Positions 44,010 to 55,916 of a DNA stretch of 64,000 nucleotides are shown one piece after another. The translations under genes and the position numbers were made by a program. The stretch comes from Sphagnum compactum (Eukaryota; Bryophyta; Sphagnopsida; Sphagnales). Position 1 is the first letter of the stretch. The number at the start of each line of letters is the position of its first letter. The DNA is taken from NCBI GenBank assembly GCA_965153455.1, contig OZ234503.1:6416157-6480156 (forward strand), read 5' to 3'. Under the pieces are notes generated by a model. The model saw only the letters and a list, made by a program, of their open reading frames with translations. It was not told the origin of the DNA and searched no databases.

Positions 44010-47000
44010 CTTTTTTTTAAGCTTAACTTTTAACTTTTGGAAAAACTTCTATCTCTTCTTGGTTAAACCTTTAGTTGTTGACACAATGTCTATTTCTTTG
44101 TAACTATGCCCTTCTCTCTTTGAAAAAACCTTTTTATTTCTTGATTAAGTTTTTATTTCTCAACAAAATCTTTCTATCTTTTGACTAAATTTATGTATTT
44201 TCTAGCTAAACTCCTACCTCTTGACAAAATCTCTCTACATCTTGGCTAACACACTCTCTCTCTCTCGACAAAACCTCTTTACTCCTTAGTAACCCTTTAT
44301 TTCTTAACAAAACTTTTCTACTAAACTAAACCTTCATGTTTTGATAAAATCTCTATACTAATTTAAAGTCAGTATTGCCCTTGGGTGAAATTTGTAGTGA
44401 GTTCACAATTATCTTTATGTAGATATTGTATTATTATAGAGTTTGTGACATTGCTGATAAAAAATTATAATTCAAATGGGGAGATTGTAATTTGTTTTCA
44501 ATACTCATTGGTTGCAATTAAGATTACGTCCAAATTAAAGTATTACATTTTGTTAGGTATCCTTGGTTTAAACCTAACAATACAATGGCTATTATTTTTG
44601 GGATGTACCTTAAATGTACATATTACATTCAAAAATCTAAATGTTTTGTGCAATACATATCCTTCACTATGTAGAATGTTAAAATTCATTTTATCCAAGA
44701 AGGTTAAATATTCCTAGTTGTACATTATGCATTAAATGGACCAAAATCAAAATGGAGCCATCGCAAATATTAACTTGAAGTGCAATACCCACATCCAAGG
44801 GTTAGCATATATTTTCATCAACAACTTGAATATTACTTAAATTATTAGTGAGAGGTTCCTTGCAATACTTACATGTGGTTATTCTGCATCCTCTTCAATG
44901 ACTATATGCTTAGGTGGAATGATGAGTATGCAAATGACTAGTGCACTTAGGTGGTTTATAATGTTTTGAGCTACAATCAATAATTATTGAATAACAATTC
45001 GAACTATTCCACTATTTAACATATCAAGTATTGAATATTTTTTCTGAAAAATCTCATTCTATAGTATATTGATAATTGAATGATTCATGTGAATATTGAT
45101 TAATTCCTGAAAAAATGAATATATAATAATATGCTTCAGATTTCGTAATTGAATATATTGAACATTCAACAATTAAATACTGAAAATTTACTCAATAATT
45201 AATATCAATCAATTTAAGAATATTGAATAATTAAATGAATACTGAAGTATTATTGAAATTTTATTAAATAGGTAAATCATGTTGTTAAATAATTCCAAAC
45301 TTTTCAAAAGTCCAAATTTAACAATTTACTATTTTAGAAGTTGGAAAATTGAAAAGAAACTTTAGTTTTGAAATCACTAGATGCTTCAACAATAATATTT
45401 ATAATATTTTTTGTCACTAAATGATCCATCAAGTGGATGTTAACAACGTTTTGCTCAAATTCAACAAAAATTTTAACCAAGTTTTAAAAATCTAAAACTA
45501 AAATTTTAATCCAAAATTAACTAAATACCTACTAATTAATACAATTTTTATAATCACATTATGTGGAGCAAAGTAAAGTGCTTTAGGTTTGCTACCTTTG
45601 CATGGTTATGTTTTCTTTCTCTTTGAAATTGCATATATTGGAATACTTGAGGGTAACTTCCACATGTGTTTGTCAAATAATTCATTAACTTTGGTTGGAA
45701 ATAAAATATTCTTAAAGTTTTTTCAAAGATTCATTAATTTTCTTTGAAAAAAGAATTTTGAATTTTAAAAAAAATATTTAACATATCTTAAAATAATATA
45801 ATTGCTGTTAAAACTACCAAGGTACTACAATATGACGATCCTAGTAGAACTTAGTGTTATAACAATACATGAGACAAAAAAATTTCACTAATACTTACTT
45901 TTTAAAATATTCAATTTATACCTAAAATAAAACATTGTAAAAAATGTATATTAGGTAACATAGTTAATTAATTATTATTAAAATTTCTAATTATTACAAG
46001 GGAACTTTTATTTCCCATTTTTTCAAGAAAGTGTATTGGCAATCATCTAGAAGAAGAAGCCAAATTTAACTAAAGGTCAGATAATAAAATCAAAGTTTAG
46101 CAAAATCCTCCCTAGTCTTTATAACCAATAGGATTTCATTGTCTCAAAATTTCCTTAAAAAAACCTTCATCCAATTCACATTGGGTTTTCTTTGTCACCA
46201 TAGTGCAAAAATTTGCCAAAAAAAAAAAAACATTCATAACATTTCTTAAAAACTATTCTAAAACTACCTTCAAAACTATGATAAAGTGACAAAATATTCA
46301 AATTTTTCCAAGATAACAAGCATGTATGTAAAAATGTTGTCCCATTTGCATTAACTATCTTTAGGCCTCAAATGATAATATAAACTCACAAAAAAAAACA
46401 ACTATTACATAAGACATGCAAACCCACAAATTTGATACCTACATTTAGGCTACATCCCAAAATTAATAACCATTATATTGGTAGGCTTCAATTGAGGATA
46501 CTTAACAGAATGGAATAGCACCTTGATTTGGATGTAAACTTAATTGAAACAAATTAGTATGAAAGCAGATTATAATATCCCCATTTGAATTACAAAATTT
46601 TATTAGCAATGCCACAAATTCTAAGGCCATGTAATATTTGCATAAAGAAAATTGCCATCTCATTACAAATTTGACCCATTGGCAATAACCACTTCATGTA
46701 ATTTAAAAGGTTTTGCAAAAAGGTGTAAATTTAGCTAGGAAATAAATAATTTTAATTAAGAAATAAAGAGGTTTTGCCAAAAATACAAAAGTTTTGTTGA
46801 GAAATAATGGTTTAACCAAAAACTAAAAAAGGTTTGTTGAAAGTAAAGAGTTAGTCCAAAAAAGATAGAAACAAAAGTTTTGTCAAGAAACAAAAGTTTT
46901 GTCGAGAGATAAAGGTTTTGCCAAAAGAGAAAAATTATATTTTTTTTCCGAGAAATAAAGGTTAGCTAGGAAAAGTTAATGATTTTTTGGAAAGATAAAA

Positions 47001-47900
47001 ATTTAACCAAGAAAAACTAAAATTTTCCTCTAGAGCTAAAAAATTTAGCCAAGTAAAGCGAAAATGTAAGTGAGTAACGTAGCTAGGTGGGAAGGTAGTA
47101 TGGAGGTCAGGGTTGATAAACAAATGATGTAATTTTCAATTCAGGATACTTAACAAAATGCAATAACACCCTTATTTGGATGTGAACTTAATTGCAACAA
47201 ATTAGTATATTAAAAATATATAATATCCCCATCTGAATTATAAAATTTTATTAGGAATGCCACAAATTCTAAGGCACTATAACACTTGCATAACGAAAAT
47301 TGCCATTTCATTACAAATTTGACCCATTGGCAATAACCACTTCATGTTATTCAAAAGGTTTTGCAAAAAGGTGTAAAGTTAGATAGGATATAAATAAATT
47401 TAATTTAAAAACATAGAGGATTTGCGAATAAATACAAAAGTTTTGTCAAGAAATAAAGGTTTAACCAAAAAATTAAAAAAATTGTTGTAAGTAAAAGGTT
47501 AGTCAAGAAAAGATAAAAGTTTTGTTCAAAAATGAAGGTTTTATCAAGAGGTAAATATGTAACCAGAACAAAATTGATCTTACAAGTTTTGCCAAAATTT
47601 GTGAAAAAAATGTAATGTTTTTCTCAAGAAATAAATGTTAGCTAGGAGGAAATAGAGATTTTGTTGAAAGATAAAAATTTCACAAAGAAAAAATAAAAGT
47701 TTTTTTTAATACGTAAAATGTTTAGCCAAGAAAAGATAGAGGTTTTGACAAGGTAGTGGTTTTGTGAGAAAAATAAATAGAGGATAAGTATGTAAGGAGG
47801 TTAGTTGTTAATTGGTAGGTAAGGCCAAGATGTAAGACGAGCAACGTAGCTAGGTAGGAGGGTAGTATGGAGGTCAGGACCAGAAAAAAATATCCAAAAG
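44010..47900. mobile_element. Foldback element 3 with a doubled right arm
   Basis: The left arm is at about 44010-44650, the centre (with TTATGCATTAAATGGACCAA near 44727) follows, and the right arm is at about 46440-47110. A second right-arm copy follows at about 47130-47900: TTCAGGATACTTAACAAAAT near 47142 repeats the block near 46494. The second copy then runs through its own GTTAGCTAGGAGGAAATAG blocks. No transposase is present. Frames in this region are chance openings in AT-rich repeats. Confidence 0.6.
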
Positions 47901-48068
47901 AAAAACCGTCAAACTTCAACAACCCACAAAAGAGTACAGTGATACAATGTTGGTTAATGCAAGGTGAAGAGCTACATAAATAAACACAATCAGCACTCTA
48001 TGGACATAACAATAATTGGTGCAGTAGTGGGTCTTGCTTCCCCTTGGCCCTGAAGAAGGTGATGCCAC
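47901..48068. repeat. Tail of foldback element 3, left of the hAT insertion
   Basis: It matches the tails at 18190 and 53200 up to GAAGGTGATGCCAC, where a hAT-type element interrupts it. The match resumes at CCTAATTTATTGCATTAG (48524). Confidence 0.6.
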
Positions 48069-48515
48069 CTGGGACCTGTAGTTGGTCCTTATTTACATGT
48101 AGTCGTAGTCGCTACTATTTATCTTCCAGCCCATAGATAGATAGTCGACTCCGTAGTCGACTACTCTGGCTGTGAATTAGTCGGCTGCGAGCCCTCTTCC
48201 AGGCTATGGTAGACCCATTTGCATCATGCTGTTGTTGGACGTCACGGCCCGCAGTTGAGATGCTGACTGATGGCACAGGGGACTCTATGATAAGTTGATG
48301 ACAGCGACTGCGTAGTGTGTACTGTAGTCTGTAGTGTGTTGCGCTCGCAAGTCGCAAGTTGCTGCTTGTGTTTATTTTGAGATTTTATTGACCTGACTAC
48401 GACTAACTAATAGTCAACTACGGCCAGTGCCCGGTAGTCTAGTCGACTATCTAGTAGATAGTTGGCGACTATAGTCGGTACATCAACTAAAAGCTGCATC
48501 AACTACGGGTCCCTG
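48069..48515. mobile_element. hAT-type MITE (447 bases)
   Basis: The terminal inverted repeats are CTGGGACCTGTAGTTG (48069-48084) and, reverse-complemented from 48500-48515, CAGGGACCCGTAGTTG: 16 bases with two mismatches. The flanking duplication GATGCCAC (48061-48068 and 48516-48523) is 8 bases, as expected for hAT transposases. Two empty sites exist in the related tails near 18346 and 53365. The interior is full of TAGTCGAC-like subterminal motifs and has no transposase, so it moved using another element's enzyme. Confidence 0.8.
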
Positions 48516-49530
48516 GATGCCACCCTAATTTATTGCATTAGATATAAACTTTTACTAGTTTTTGCATCAAATCACTCAAGAGGGACCACTGATTAGCGGA
48601 TAATAGTGTAGTTATGTACTTATGGGTTTTTAAGTACCTACTAGAGAAGGGTTGTTGACTGGCCTTTATCGTCGGTAATGCCCTTTTCAAGATGGGACAA
48701 ATTGAGTGGGTCAACTCTGGTGGCAGAAATTGGTCACCCTGGCTGATGCTGCAAATAGAACCGGGATCCCAATCCACCATAATTAGAAAAGACCTGAATT
48801 TTAGTAGAATACATACCAATACTACTTTCCATACAAGGGGGGAACAAACAACAACAGACCCTCCTTCTTGGCCTTTATTGTGCCAACTCTTCTTATTCGT
48901 CCTTCAGTAGCATGAAGGCCAAAAAAGGAGCTAGTTCCCCCCATTTATTTATTTGGGAAAAAAAATCAAAAGAAAAAAAAAAGCACCGCCCCCTCTTAGC
49001 ACTCTCCTGTAACTGACAGAACATGATTTCTGTAACTCATTTGGAGATTTCTATTTTTGGAATTTTTTGGTCTTGTCAGAGCATTATTAGGTACCCTGAA
49101 AGACCCCATGTTCACATTAACGTGCTACAAAGAAAAAGCCCCAGTTCTTTATTAGCGGCCATCAGAGCATCTCCAGCGGTGTGCTCTGTATTAGACCTCA
49201 TCAGAGCATCTCCAGCGGTGTGCTCCGCATGAGACCTTGCAAAAAGCAAATTCATATCCACACTCAGTTACCGTATTGACTATTTTGCAACCCCACCAAT
49301 AAACCTGAAACTTGGAGTACTAATAGCAAACCACTTGGACCAGGCAGAATACTGAGCCAATGAAAAGCACTGAGCATCATTCAAATAGTATTTATATTAC
49401 ACTCTTTTCTGCAGGTGCACTTTGTTGTTATGCCTTTACTACCCACTGGCAAAGTATACGATTCTGGTGAGCTAAAACCAATTTCCTGAGCCAAACCGGG
49501 ATATTTTGACTTTTCTTCATTCAATCTCAA
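48516..49530. repeat. Foldback tail end and direct repeat copy A
   Basis: 48524-48616 finishes the foldback tail. From 48617 the sequence matches 54662-56400. Shared landmarks are GGGTTTTTAAGTACCTACTA, TTTTCAAGATGGGACAAATT, CTTCTTATTCGTCCTTCAGT and CTGACAGAACATGATTTCTG. This copy lacks the Helitron found in copy B (empty site 49009/49010). It has a private 38-base tandem duplication at about 49161-49236. Its right end (TTCATTCAAT, 49530) is cut by foldback element 4. No gene is seen. Confidence 0.65.
49161..49236. repeat. Tandem duplication of a 38-base block
   Basis: CATCAGAGCATCTCCAGCGG occurs twice in succession, each copy followed by TGTGCTC and AGACC. The corresponding site at about 56068 has one copy, so the duplication happened after the two long repeats separated. 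Confidence 0.65.
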
Positions 49531-50090
49531 GTTTTCCAACACTAGCCAAAATATCCTCTTTCAAAAATCCTCATATAAAAATAGACCTATTATTATTACC
49601 TAGGGGCCAAAACCCATTAAGCTACTATACTCTTTAATGAACCTGAACACAATATCCTTGCCTTGGTATGCAATGCCAACAAACTTTGCCATCATTGCCC
49701 TGGGAGAAAAATAGAAATAAAAATCAACCTGTTACAATTGGCAGTTAGAGAGGTCTAGGTTCAGCCCAGTTGATATTTTACAATTATTGAGCATCAGAGG
49801 CAGAATAGCATCTTCCAACTTCATATGTGACAACAAAAAATACCCCTTTTGGTAAAAAGCCTGTGAAATTTAACTGAACACCTGGGAACCCACATTTTAA
49901 CCTAGTTTGAACTCTAAACCTCTCTGAATTATTTTATCGGCCTTGCCTACCAAGAAGGCAAGGATATTGTGTTTAGATTCATTATAGAGTATAGTACCTT
50001 AAGGGATTTTTATAGGCCCCTAGGTAATAATAATAGGTCTATTTTTTTATATATGAGGATTTTTGAAAGATGGTATTTGGGCTTGTGTTT
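49531..50090. repeat. Inverted pair of foldback outer flanks
   Basis: About 49533-49690 (AGCCAAAATATCCTCTTTCA, CCTAGGGGCCAAAACCC, ACACAATATCCTTGCC) recurs inverted at about 49935-50090 (GGCAAGGATATTGTGT, TAGGCCCCTAGG). The two are separated by about 240 bases. The same segment occurs once at 14777-14930. It looks like a smaller foldback or an end-to-end join of two elements. Confidence 0.6.
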
Positions 50091-53000
50091 GAACTTTTAA
50101 CTCTTGAAACAATTTTTATTTTTTCTTGGATAAACCTCTACATATCAACAAAGTCTATATTTCTTCCAAGCCAAACCCTTCTCTGCTTAAAAAACTTTTA
50201 ACTTTTTGATTATATCTTTGCTTCTCAACTAAATCTCTGTATCTTTTGACTAAACTTATATATTTCCTAGCTAAACTACTACCTATTGCCAAAATCTCTT
50301 TACATCTTGACTAAAGCAGAATCTCTTAACAAAAACTCTTTTACCCCTAGTTAAACCTTTATTTCTTAGCAAAACTTTTCTACTTCACTAAACTTCTATA
50401 TTTTGATCAAACCTCTATACTAATTTTTAATGAGTATTTTTGGTGAAATTTGTAATGAGCTGACAATTATTTTTATGTAGATATTGCATTATTATAGAAT
50501 TTGTGGCATTACCAATAAAAAAATTGTGATTCAAATGGGTGTACAATAATTTGTTTTCAATACTCATTTGTTGCAATTAAGATTACATCTAAATTAAGGT
50601 ATTAAATATTTTTAGGTATCCTTTGTTTAAACCTACCACTACAATGGCTATTAATTTTGGGATGTACCCTAAATGTAAGTATTGCATTAACCAATCTAAA
50701 TGTTTTGTGCAATACATATCCTGCACTATGCAGAACGCTAGAATTCCTTTTAGTCAAGAAGGTTAAATATCCCTAGTTGTACATTATGCATCAAATGGAC
50801 CAAAATCAAAATGGATCCATCGAAAATATTAACCTGAAGTGCAATACCCACATCCAAGGGTCAGCATGTGTTTTCATCAAGACCTTGAATATTTTTTAAA
50901 TAGTTAATGAGAAGTTCCTTGCAATACATACATTTGGTTTTTCTACATCCTCTTCAATGACTATAAGCTTAGATGCAATGATGAGTACTTAGATGACTAG
51001 TGCACCAAGGTGGTTTCTAATGTTTTGACCAACAATCAATAATTATTGAATAACCATTTGAAGTATTCCAATATTTAACATATCAAGTATTGAATTTTGT
51101 TTTTGAAATCTCATTATTTAGTACTTTGATAATTGAATGATTCATGTGAATATTGATCAATTACTGAATAAATGAAGATTTAGTAATATGTTTCAGATTT
51201 CATAAATATATTGATCATTCAATAATTAAATACTGAAATTTTACTCAATAATTAATATCAATCAATTTTAAAATATTAGATAATTAGATTAATATTGAAA
51301 TACTTTTGAAATTGTAGAAAAAAACGTAAATAATGCATTTAGATAATTCCAAACTTTTCAAAAGTCCAAAGTTAACAATTGACCATTTTAGGAGTTGAAA
51401 AATTGAAAAAAAAACTTTAGTTTGGGAATCACTAGATGCTTCAAATATAATATTTATAATGTTTTGTCTCCCTAGATGATCTAACGAACGGATGTTAACA
51501 ATGTGTTGCTCAAATACAATAGGAAGTTTAATATTGTTCACAAAGTAAAGAAAATCTAAAATGAACAATTTAGTCCAAAATTAATTAAATACCTACTAAT
51601 TAATATAATTTTTATAATCACAATATGTGGAGCAAAATAAAGTGCTTTAGGTTTATTGCATATGCATGGGTATGTTTCCTTTCTCTTTGAAATCTCATAT
51701 ATTGTAATACAAGGGTAGCTTCAACATTTGTTTGTAAAATAATTGATTGACTTTTGTCAAAAATGAAATATTTTCAAAATGTATTCAAAGATTCATTAAT
51801 TTTCTTCAAAAAAAGAATTTCTGAAAATTTCAACATATTTTTAAATAATATAATTGGTGTTAAAACTACCAGGGTACTAAATATGATATTCCTAGAAGAA
51901 ATTCGCATTATAACAATACATGAGAAGAAAAATTCAGTAATAGGTACTTTTAAAAACATTCAATTTATACCTGAAACTTAAACATTGTGAAAAATGTATA
52001 TTAGATAAAATAGTTGATTAATGCTTACTAAAATTGTTAATTATTACATGGGAACTTTTATTTCCCATTTTTTCAAGTAAGTGTATTGGGAATCATCTAG
52101 AAGAAGAAGAAGCTAAATTTAACTAAAGGTCAAATAATAAAGTAAAAGTTTTGCAAAATCCTCCCTAGTCTTTATAACCAATAGGAATTCATTGTCTCAA
52201 TATGGCAACTTTTGCATTTTTTTTCCCTTAAAAAAAAACCTTCATCCAATTCAAATTGGGTTTTCATTGTCACCACAATGTGAAAATTTGCAAAAACAAG
52301 AACATTCATAACATTTTTTAAAAACTAGTCTAAAACTACCTCCATAACTATGATAAAGTGACAAAACATTCAGTTTTTTCCAATATAAAAAGCATGTATG
52401 TAAAAATGTTATCCCATTCGCATTAACTATCTTTAGGCCTCAAATGCTAATATAAACTCAAAAAAAAGGCATTCAAACCCATAAATTTGATACCTACATT
52501 TGGGCTACATCCCAAAATTAAGAGCCATTATATTGGTAGGCTTTAGTTTAGGATACTTACAAAATGCAATAACACCTTGATTTGGATGTAAACTTAATTG
52601 CAACAAATTAGTATGGAAAAAAATGATAATATCCCCATTTGAATTACAAAATTTTATTAGCACTGCCACAAATTTTAAGGCAATGTAACACTTGCATAAA
52701 GAAAATTTTCATCTCATTACAAATTTGACCCATTGGCAATAATCACTTCATGTTATTTAAAAGGTTTTGCAAAAAGGTGTAAATTTAGCTAGGAAATAAA
52801 GAGGAAATAATTAGGAAATAAAGAGATTTTGTCACGAAATACAAAAGTTTTGTCAAGAAATAAAGGTTTAATCAAAAAATAAAAAACATTTGTTAAAAGT
52901 AAGAGGTTACCAAAGAAAAGATAGAAATTTTGTTGAGAAACAAAGGTTTAAGTGTTAAGGGGTAAAGATTTTGCCAAAAGATTAAAAGAAATTGTGAGAA

Positions 53001-53860
53001 AAATATTTTTTTTTCCCAAGAAATTAAGGTTAGCTAGGAAGAAATAGAGATTTTGTCTAAAGATAAAAATTTAACCAAGAAAAATAAAATTCTCGTGTAT
53101 AAGTAAAAGGTTTAGCCAAGTAAGGCCAAGATGTAAGTGAATAGGGTACCTAGGTGGAAAGGCAGTATGGAAATCAGGGTTGGGATAAAAATGATCCAAA
53201 ACAATAAAGGTCAAAGCTCAACAACCCCAAAAAGTTTACTGCGATACAATGTTGGTTAATTCAAGGTCAAGAGCTACATGAATAAACACAATCATCATCC
53301 TCAGGACATAACAATAATTGGTGTAGTAGTGGGTGCTGGTTCATGTTGGCCCTAAAGAAGGTTATGCCAGCCCAATTTATTGCATTAGATCTAAACTTTA
53401 ACTAATTTTCCAATGAAATCACTCAAGAGGGACCACCCATTAACAGATGCTAGTGTAGTTATGTAGTTGACCCAAGTGTGAACCCATCCCTCAACTACCT
53501 TTTCTTTCCAAAGCAAATTTTGTTGTTTGATAAAACTTTCAATGATAAAAAATTATTCAAACACCTCAGGTCTAGAAAAGATCACCTTCATTAAATCTTA
53601 CTCACTAATGGCTTTCCAAGAATACCAAAAGTGCACCAAAAATCTCTTATAATTTTTAGTTTTGACTTGAATGAATTTTGAGATATTCACTAACTTCTTC
53701 ATTATATGTCAAAAAACATTATGAAATCAACTCAATGCATCCTTATTCATTGAGAGCTTTCCAATGGTATTAAAAGGGTGATAAGAGACATGATTTGGAA
53801 AATTTCAATGCAACATACTGGCATCACAAACATCTACCTACCATGTCCACACTCAGAACG
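50091..53860. mobile_element. Foldback element 4 and tail
   Basis: The left arm is at about 50091-50720, the right arm at about 52490-53110, and the tail at about 53200-53800 matches 18190-18780. The TTATGCATCAAATGGACCAA landmark is near 50788. No transposase is visible. The element cut the direct repeat A at 49530, giving a relative order of events: the long repeat was present before this insertion. Confidence 0.6.
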
Positions 53861-54012
53861 CTAAACAAAATTCATTCCAATCTAAACAGTCTAAACACTT
53901 TCACCAAAAACACCCATTCATTTAATATGAAACCAGTTCTAATAAGGTAAAAACTTCCAAAAGTTGGATCCAATGCGATAGTCGTCCCTGTCCGTGTGGG
54001 GGCAGGGCACAA

Positions 54013-54605
54013 TCTTATATATAAAGTGCCTTGTCTGTCCGTCGAGGTCCTGAAACCCAGATCGGGACCCGCCTGTCCGTCCGTCTGGTCGAGCTCCTGA
54101 AACCCAGATCCCAAATTGTAAAAGTAAAATAACCACCCAAAAACCTGGCTGGCTCCTCTTTTCCGGGTTTTCGTGAAACCCGGCAGTTCTGTGCACGAAA
54201 ACCCGGCAGTTCTGTGATTATGTGGATGAAATATTATACGTTTTTAGTTCCGTCCAATGAGCTCAGAGTTCTGGATGGGTGGTTATGAGGATGAGATATC
54301 ATGTATTTGTAGTTCCGTCCAATTAGGAGGAATTATTTGTGGATGAAATATTAAAGATTTTGTAGTTTTGTCCACTTAGAGTTTTGGATGGATTGATTAT
54401 GTGGATGAAATATTTATGTATTCGTAAGTTCCATCTAATGATAAGTTTTGCATGGTGATTTATTTGGATGAAATATCATGTATTTGTAATTCCGTCCAAT
54501 TAGGAGTTCTGGATGGATGATTATGCAGGTGAAAATATTACGTATTTAGAGTTCCAGTTTTTTCCCAGTGCCGTGTCGTGCCTTGCAGGCACGGGTTACC
54601 ACTAG
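54013..54605 (+). mobile_element. Non-autonomous Helitron with internal minisatellite
   Basis: The 5' end is TCTTATATATAAAGTGCC after an A. The 3' end is CACGGGTTACCACTAG followed by T, preceded by a hairpin CGTGCC-TTGCA-GGCACG. A TC start, a hairpin about ten bases before CTAG, and insertion between A and T with no target duplication are the Helitron signature. Inside, about six diverged copies of a roughly 58-base unit run from 54205 to 54565; each has GATTATG-GGATGAAATAT and a TAGTTCCGTCCAATTAGGAG-like block. No Rep/helicase is encoded. Confidence 0.8.
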
Positions 54606-55139
54606 TAAAATAAAAAGGCAAATACAACACATATGTCGTCACCACTATTTCATAAGGTACTCTGGGTTTTTAAGTACCTACTAGAGAAGGACTGTTGAGT
54701 TGCCTTTTTGGTCGGTAATGCCCTTGGAGGGGGGAAGTTCTAGAAGTAAGTAACCTGCAGCTCTGCACTGGGGGGGAGGCCACTTAATCTCCGGAACTCC
54801 CTGCTCCTTGGCCATTACCCTACACTTTTCAAGATGGGACAAATTGAGTGCGTCAATCCTGGTGGCATAATTGGTCACCCTTGCTGATTCTGCCAATAGA
54901 ACCGTGATCCCAATCCACTGTAATTAGAAAGGACCCGAATTTTGGTAGACTACATACCTATACTACTTTCCATATTAGGAGGAACAAACAACAACAGACC
55001 CTCCTTCTTGGCGTTTATTGTGCCAACTCTTCTTATTCGTCCTTCAGTAGCATGAAGGCCAAAAAAGGAGCTAGTTCTCCCATTTATTTATTTGGGAAAA
55101 ATAACCAAAAAAAAGCACCGCCCCCTCTTAACTCTCCTG
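54606..55139. repeat. Direct repeat copy B, left part
   Basis: From 54662 it matches copy A (48617-49009). It carries about 105 extra bases at 54729-54832 (from GGAGGGGGGAAGTTC to TTACCCTACAC) that copy A lacks. 54606-54661 has no match I could see. No gene is present. Confidence 0.6.
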
Positions 55140-55916
55140 TCTACTTATATAATATTTTAGGTTTTGTCCTGTTGTGGTTGGCGGTCATCTTTTCCATCTA
55201 TTCGTCTCGTCGTCCATCTTGTCATCCATCCGTCCCGTCATCCATCTCGTCATCCATCCGTCCCTCCATCCATCCAAGACAAAGAGTGGGGGGGAAGGGC
55301 GCGGGCCCTTCTTAAATTGCAAAACTCCACTGTTTCAGGGAATTGCCCATTCTGCCCTATTTATAGCACAATAGGTATCCATCCTGTTATGAAGGGGTAT
55401 TGGCCCATAATAAAAATTTCAGGCAGGCACTGCGGAAGGCTCGGTATGCAATCAGTGCAGCCAATTTTTTCCTTTTTTGGGTTTTGGGGAGGGGGGGAAA
55501 AGGAGAAATTTTTTCTTTTTTCTGTTGGGGGTGGGGGTCCCGTCATCCATCCATGGAATGGAAGAGACAATCATGTGGCAATTTATCTCATAGTAAGGAG
55601 GTAGTTGCCTGGAGGGACCGACCCCAGGTCATCCCTAGCATTGTTGTTTTTTATTTTATTTTTCTAAGATTTTTTGTTTGTAGCCACAGTGGGGATCTTC
55701 CATAGAAAAATGTGGCGACCTTCCTCAAGAAGATTGTGCCAAAACTGGCTATAAAGTCGGATATGAAGTAAACAACTGTAATCATGCTTCTATATCTTTG
55801 ACTACACACTCAAAACCAACCAAATATATTTGATAATTTTGTTCTTTTTGCTCGCCCCCCCCCCCCCTCACTTTTGGGGGACTTCACAGTGTCCGAAAAT
55901 CACGGGTACCCACTAC
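55140..55916 (+). mobile_element. Helitron-like insertion with preserved empty site
   Basis: The element starts TCTACTTATATAATATTTTA, a plant Helitron-type 5' end, and ends CACGGGTACCCACTAC, close to the CACGGGTTACCACTAG end of the nearby Helitron. The flanks CTCTCCTG and TAACTGACAG are contiguous in copy A (49009/49010), proving a clean insertion with no target duplication. The last base is C, where CTRR would be expected, and the end hairpin is weak. It carries CCATCCGTCC-type low-complexity runs (55200-55280). It also carries a stretch at 55670-55830 resembling 5560-5720 of the gene flank, so it may have captured host sequence. Confidence 0.65.

Noticed and set aside
48061-48524. A Mutator-like reading of the 447-base insertion with a 9-base duplication
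   Set aside because: Including the terminal C gives matching CAGGG-type ends and an 8-base duplication, which fits hAT better.
55164-55604. A 146-residue frame with HPSRHPS repeats
   Set aside because: It is a translation of CCATCCGTCC low-complexity DNA inside a Helitron-like insertion.
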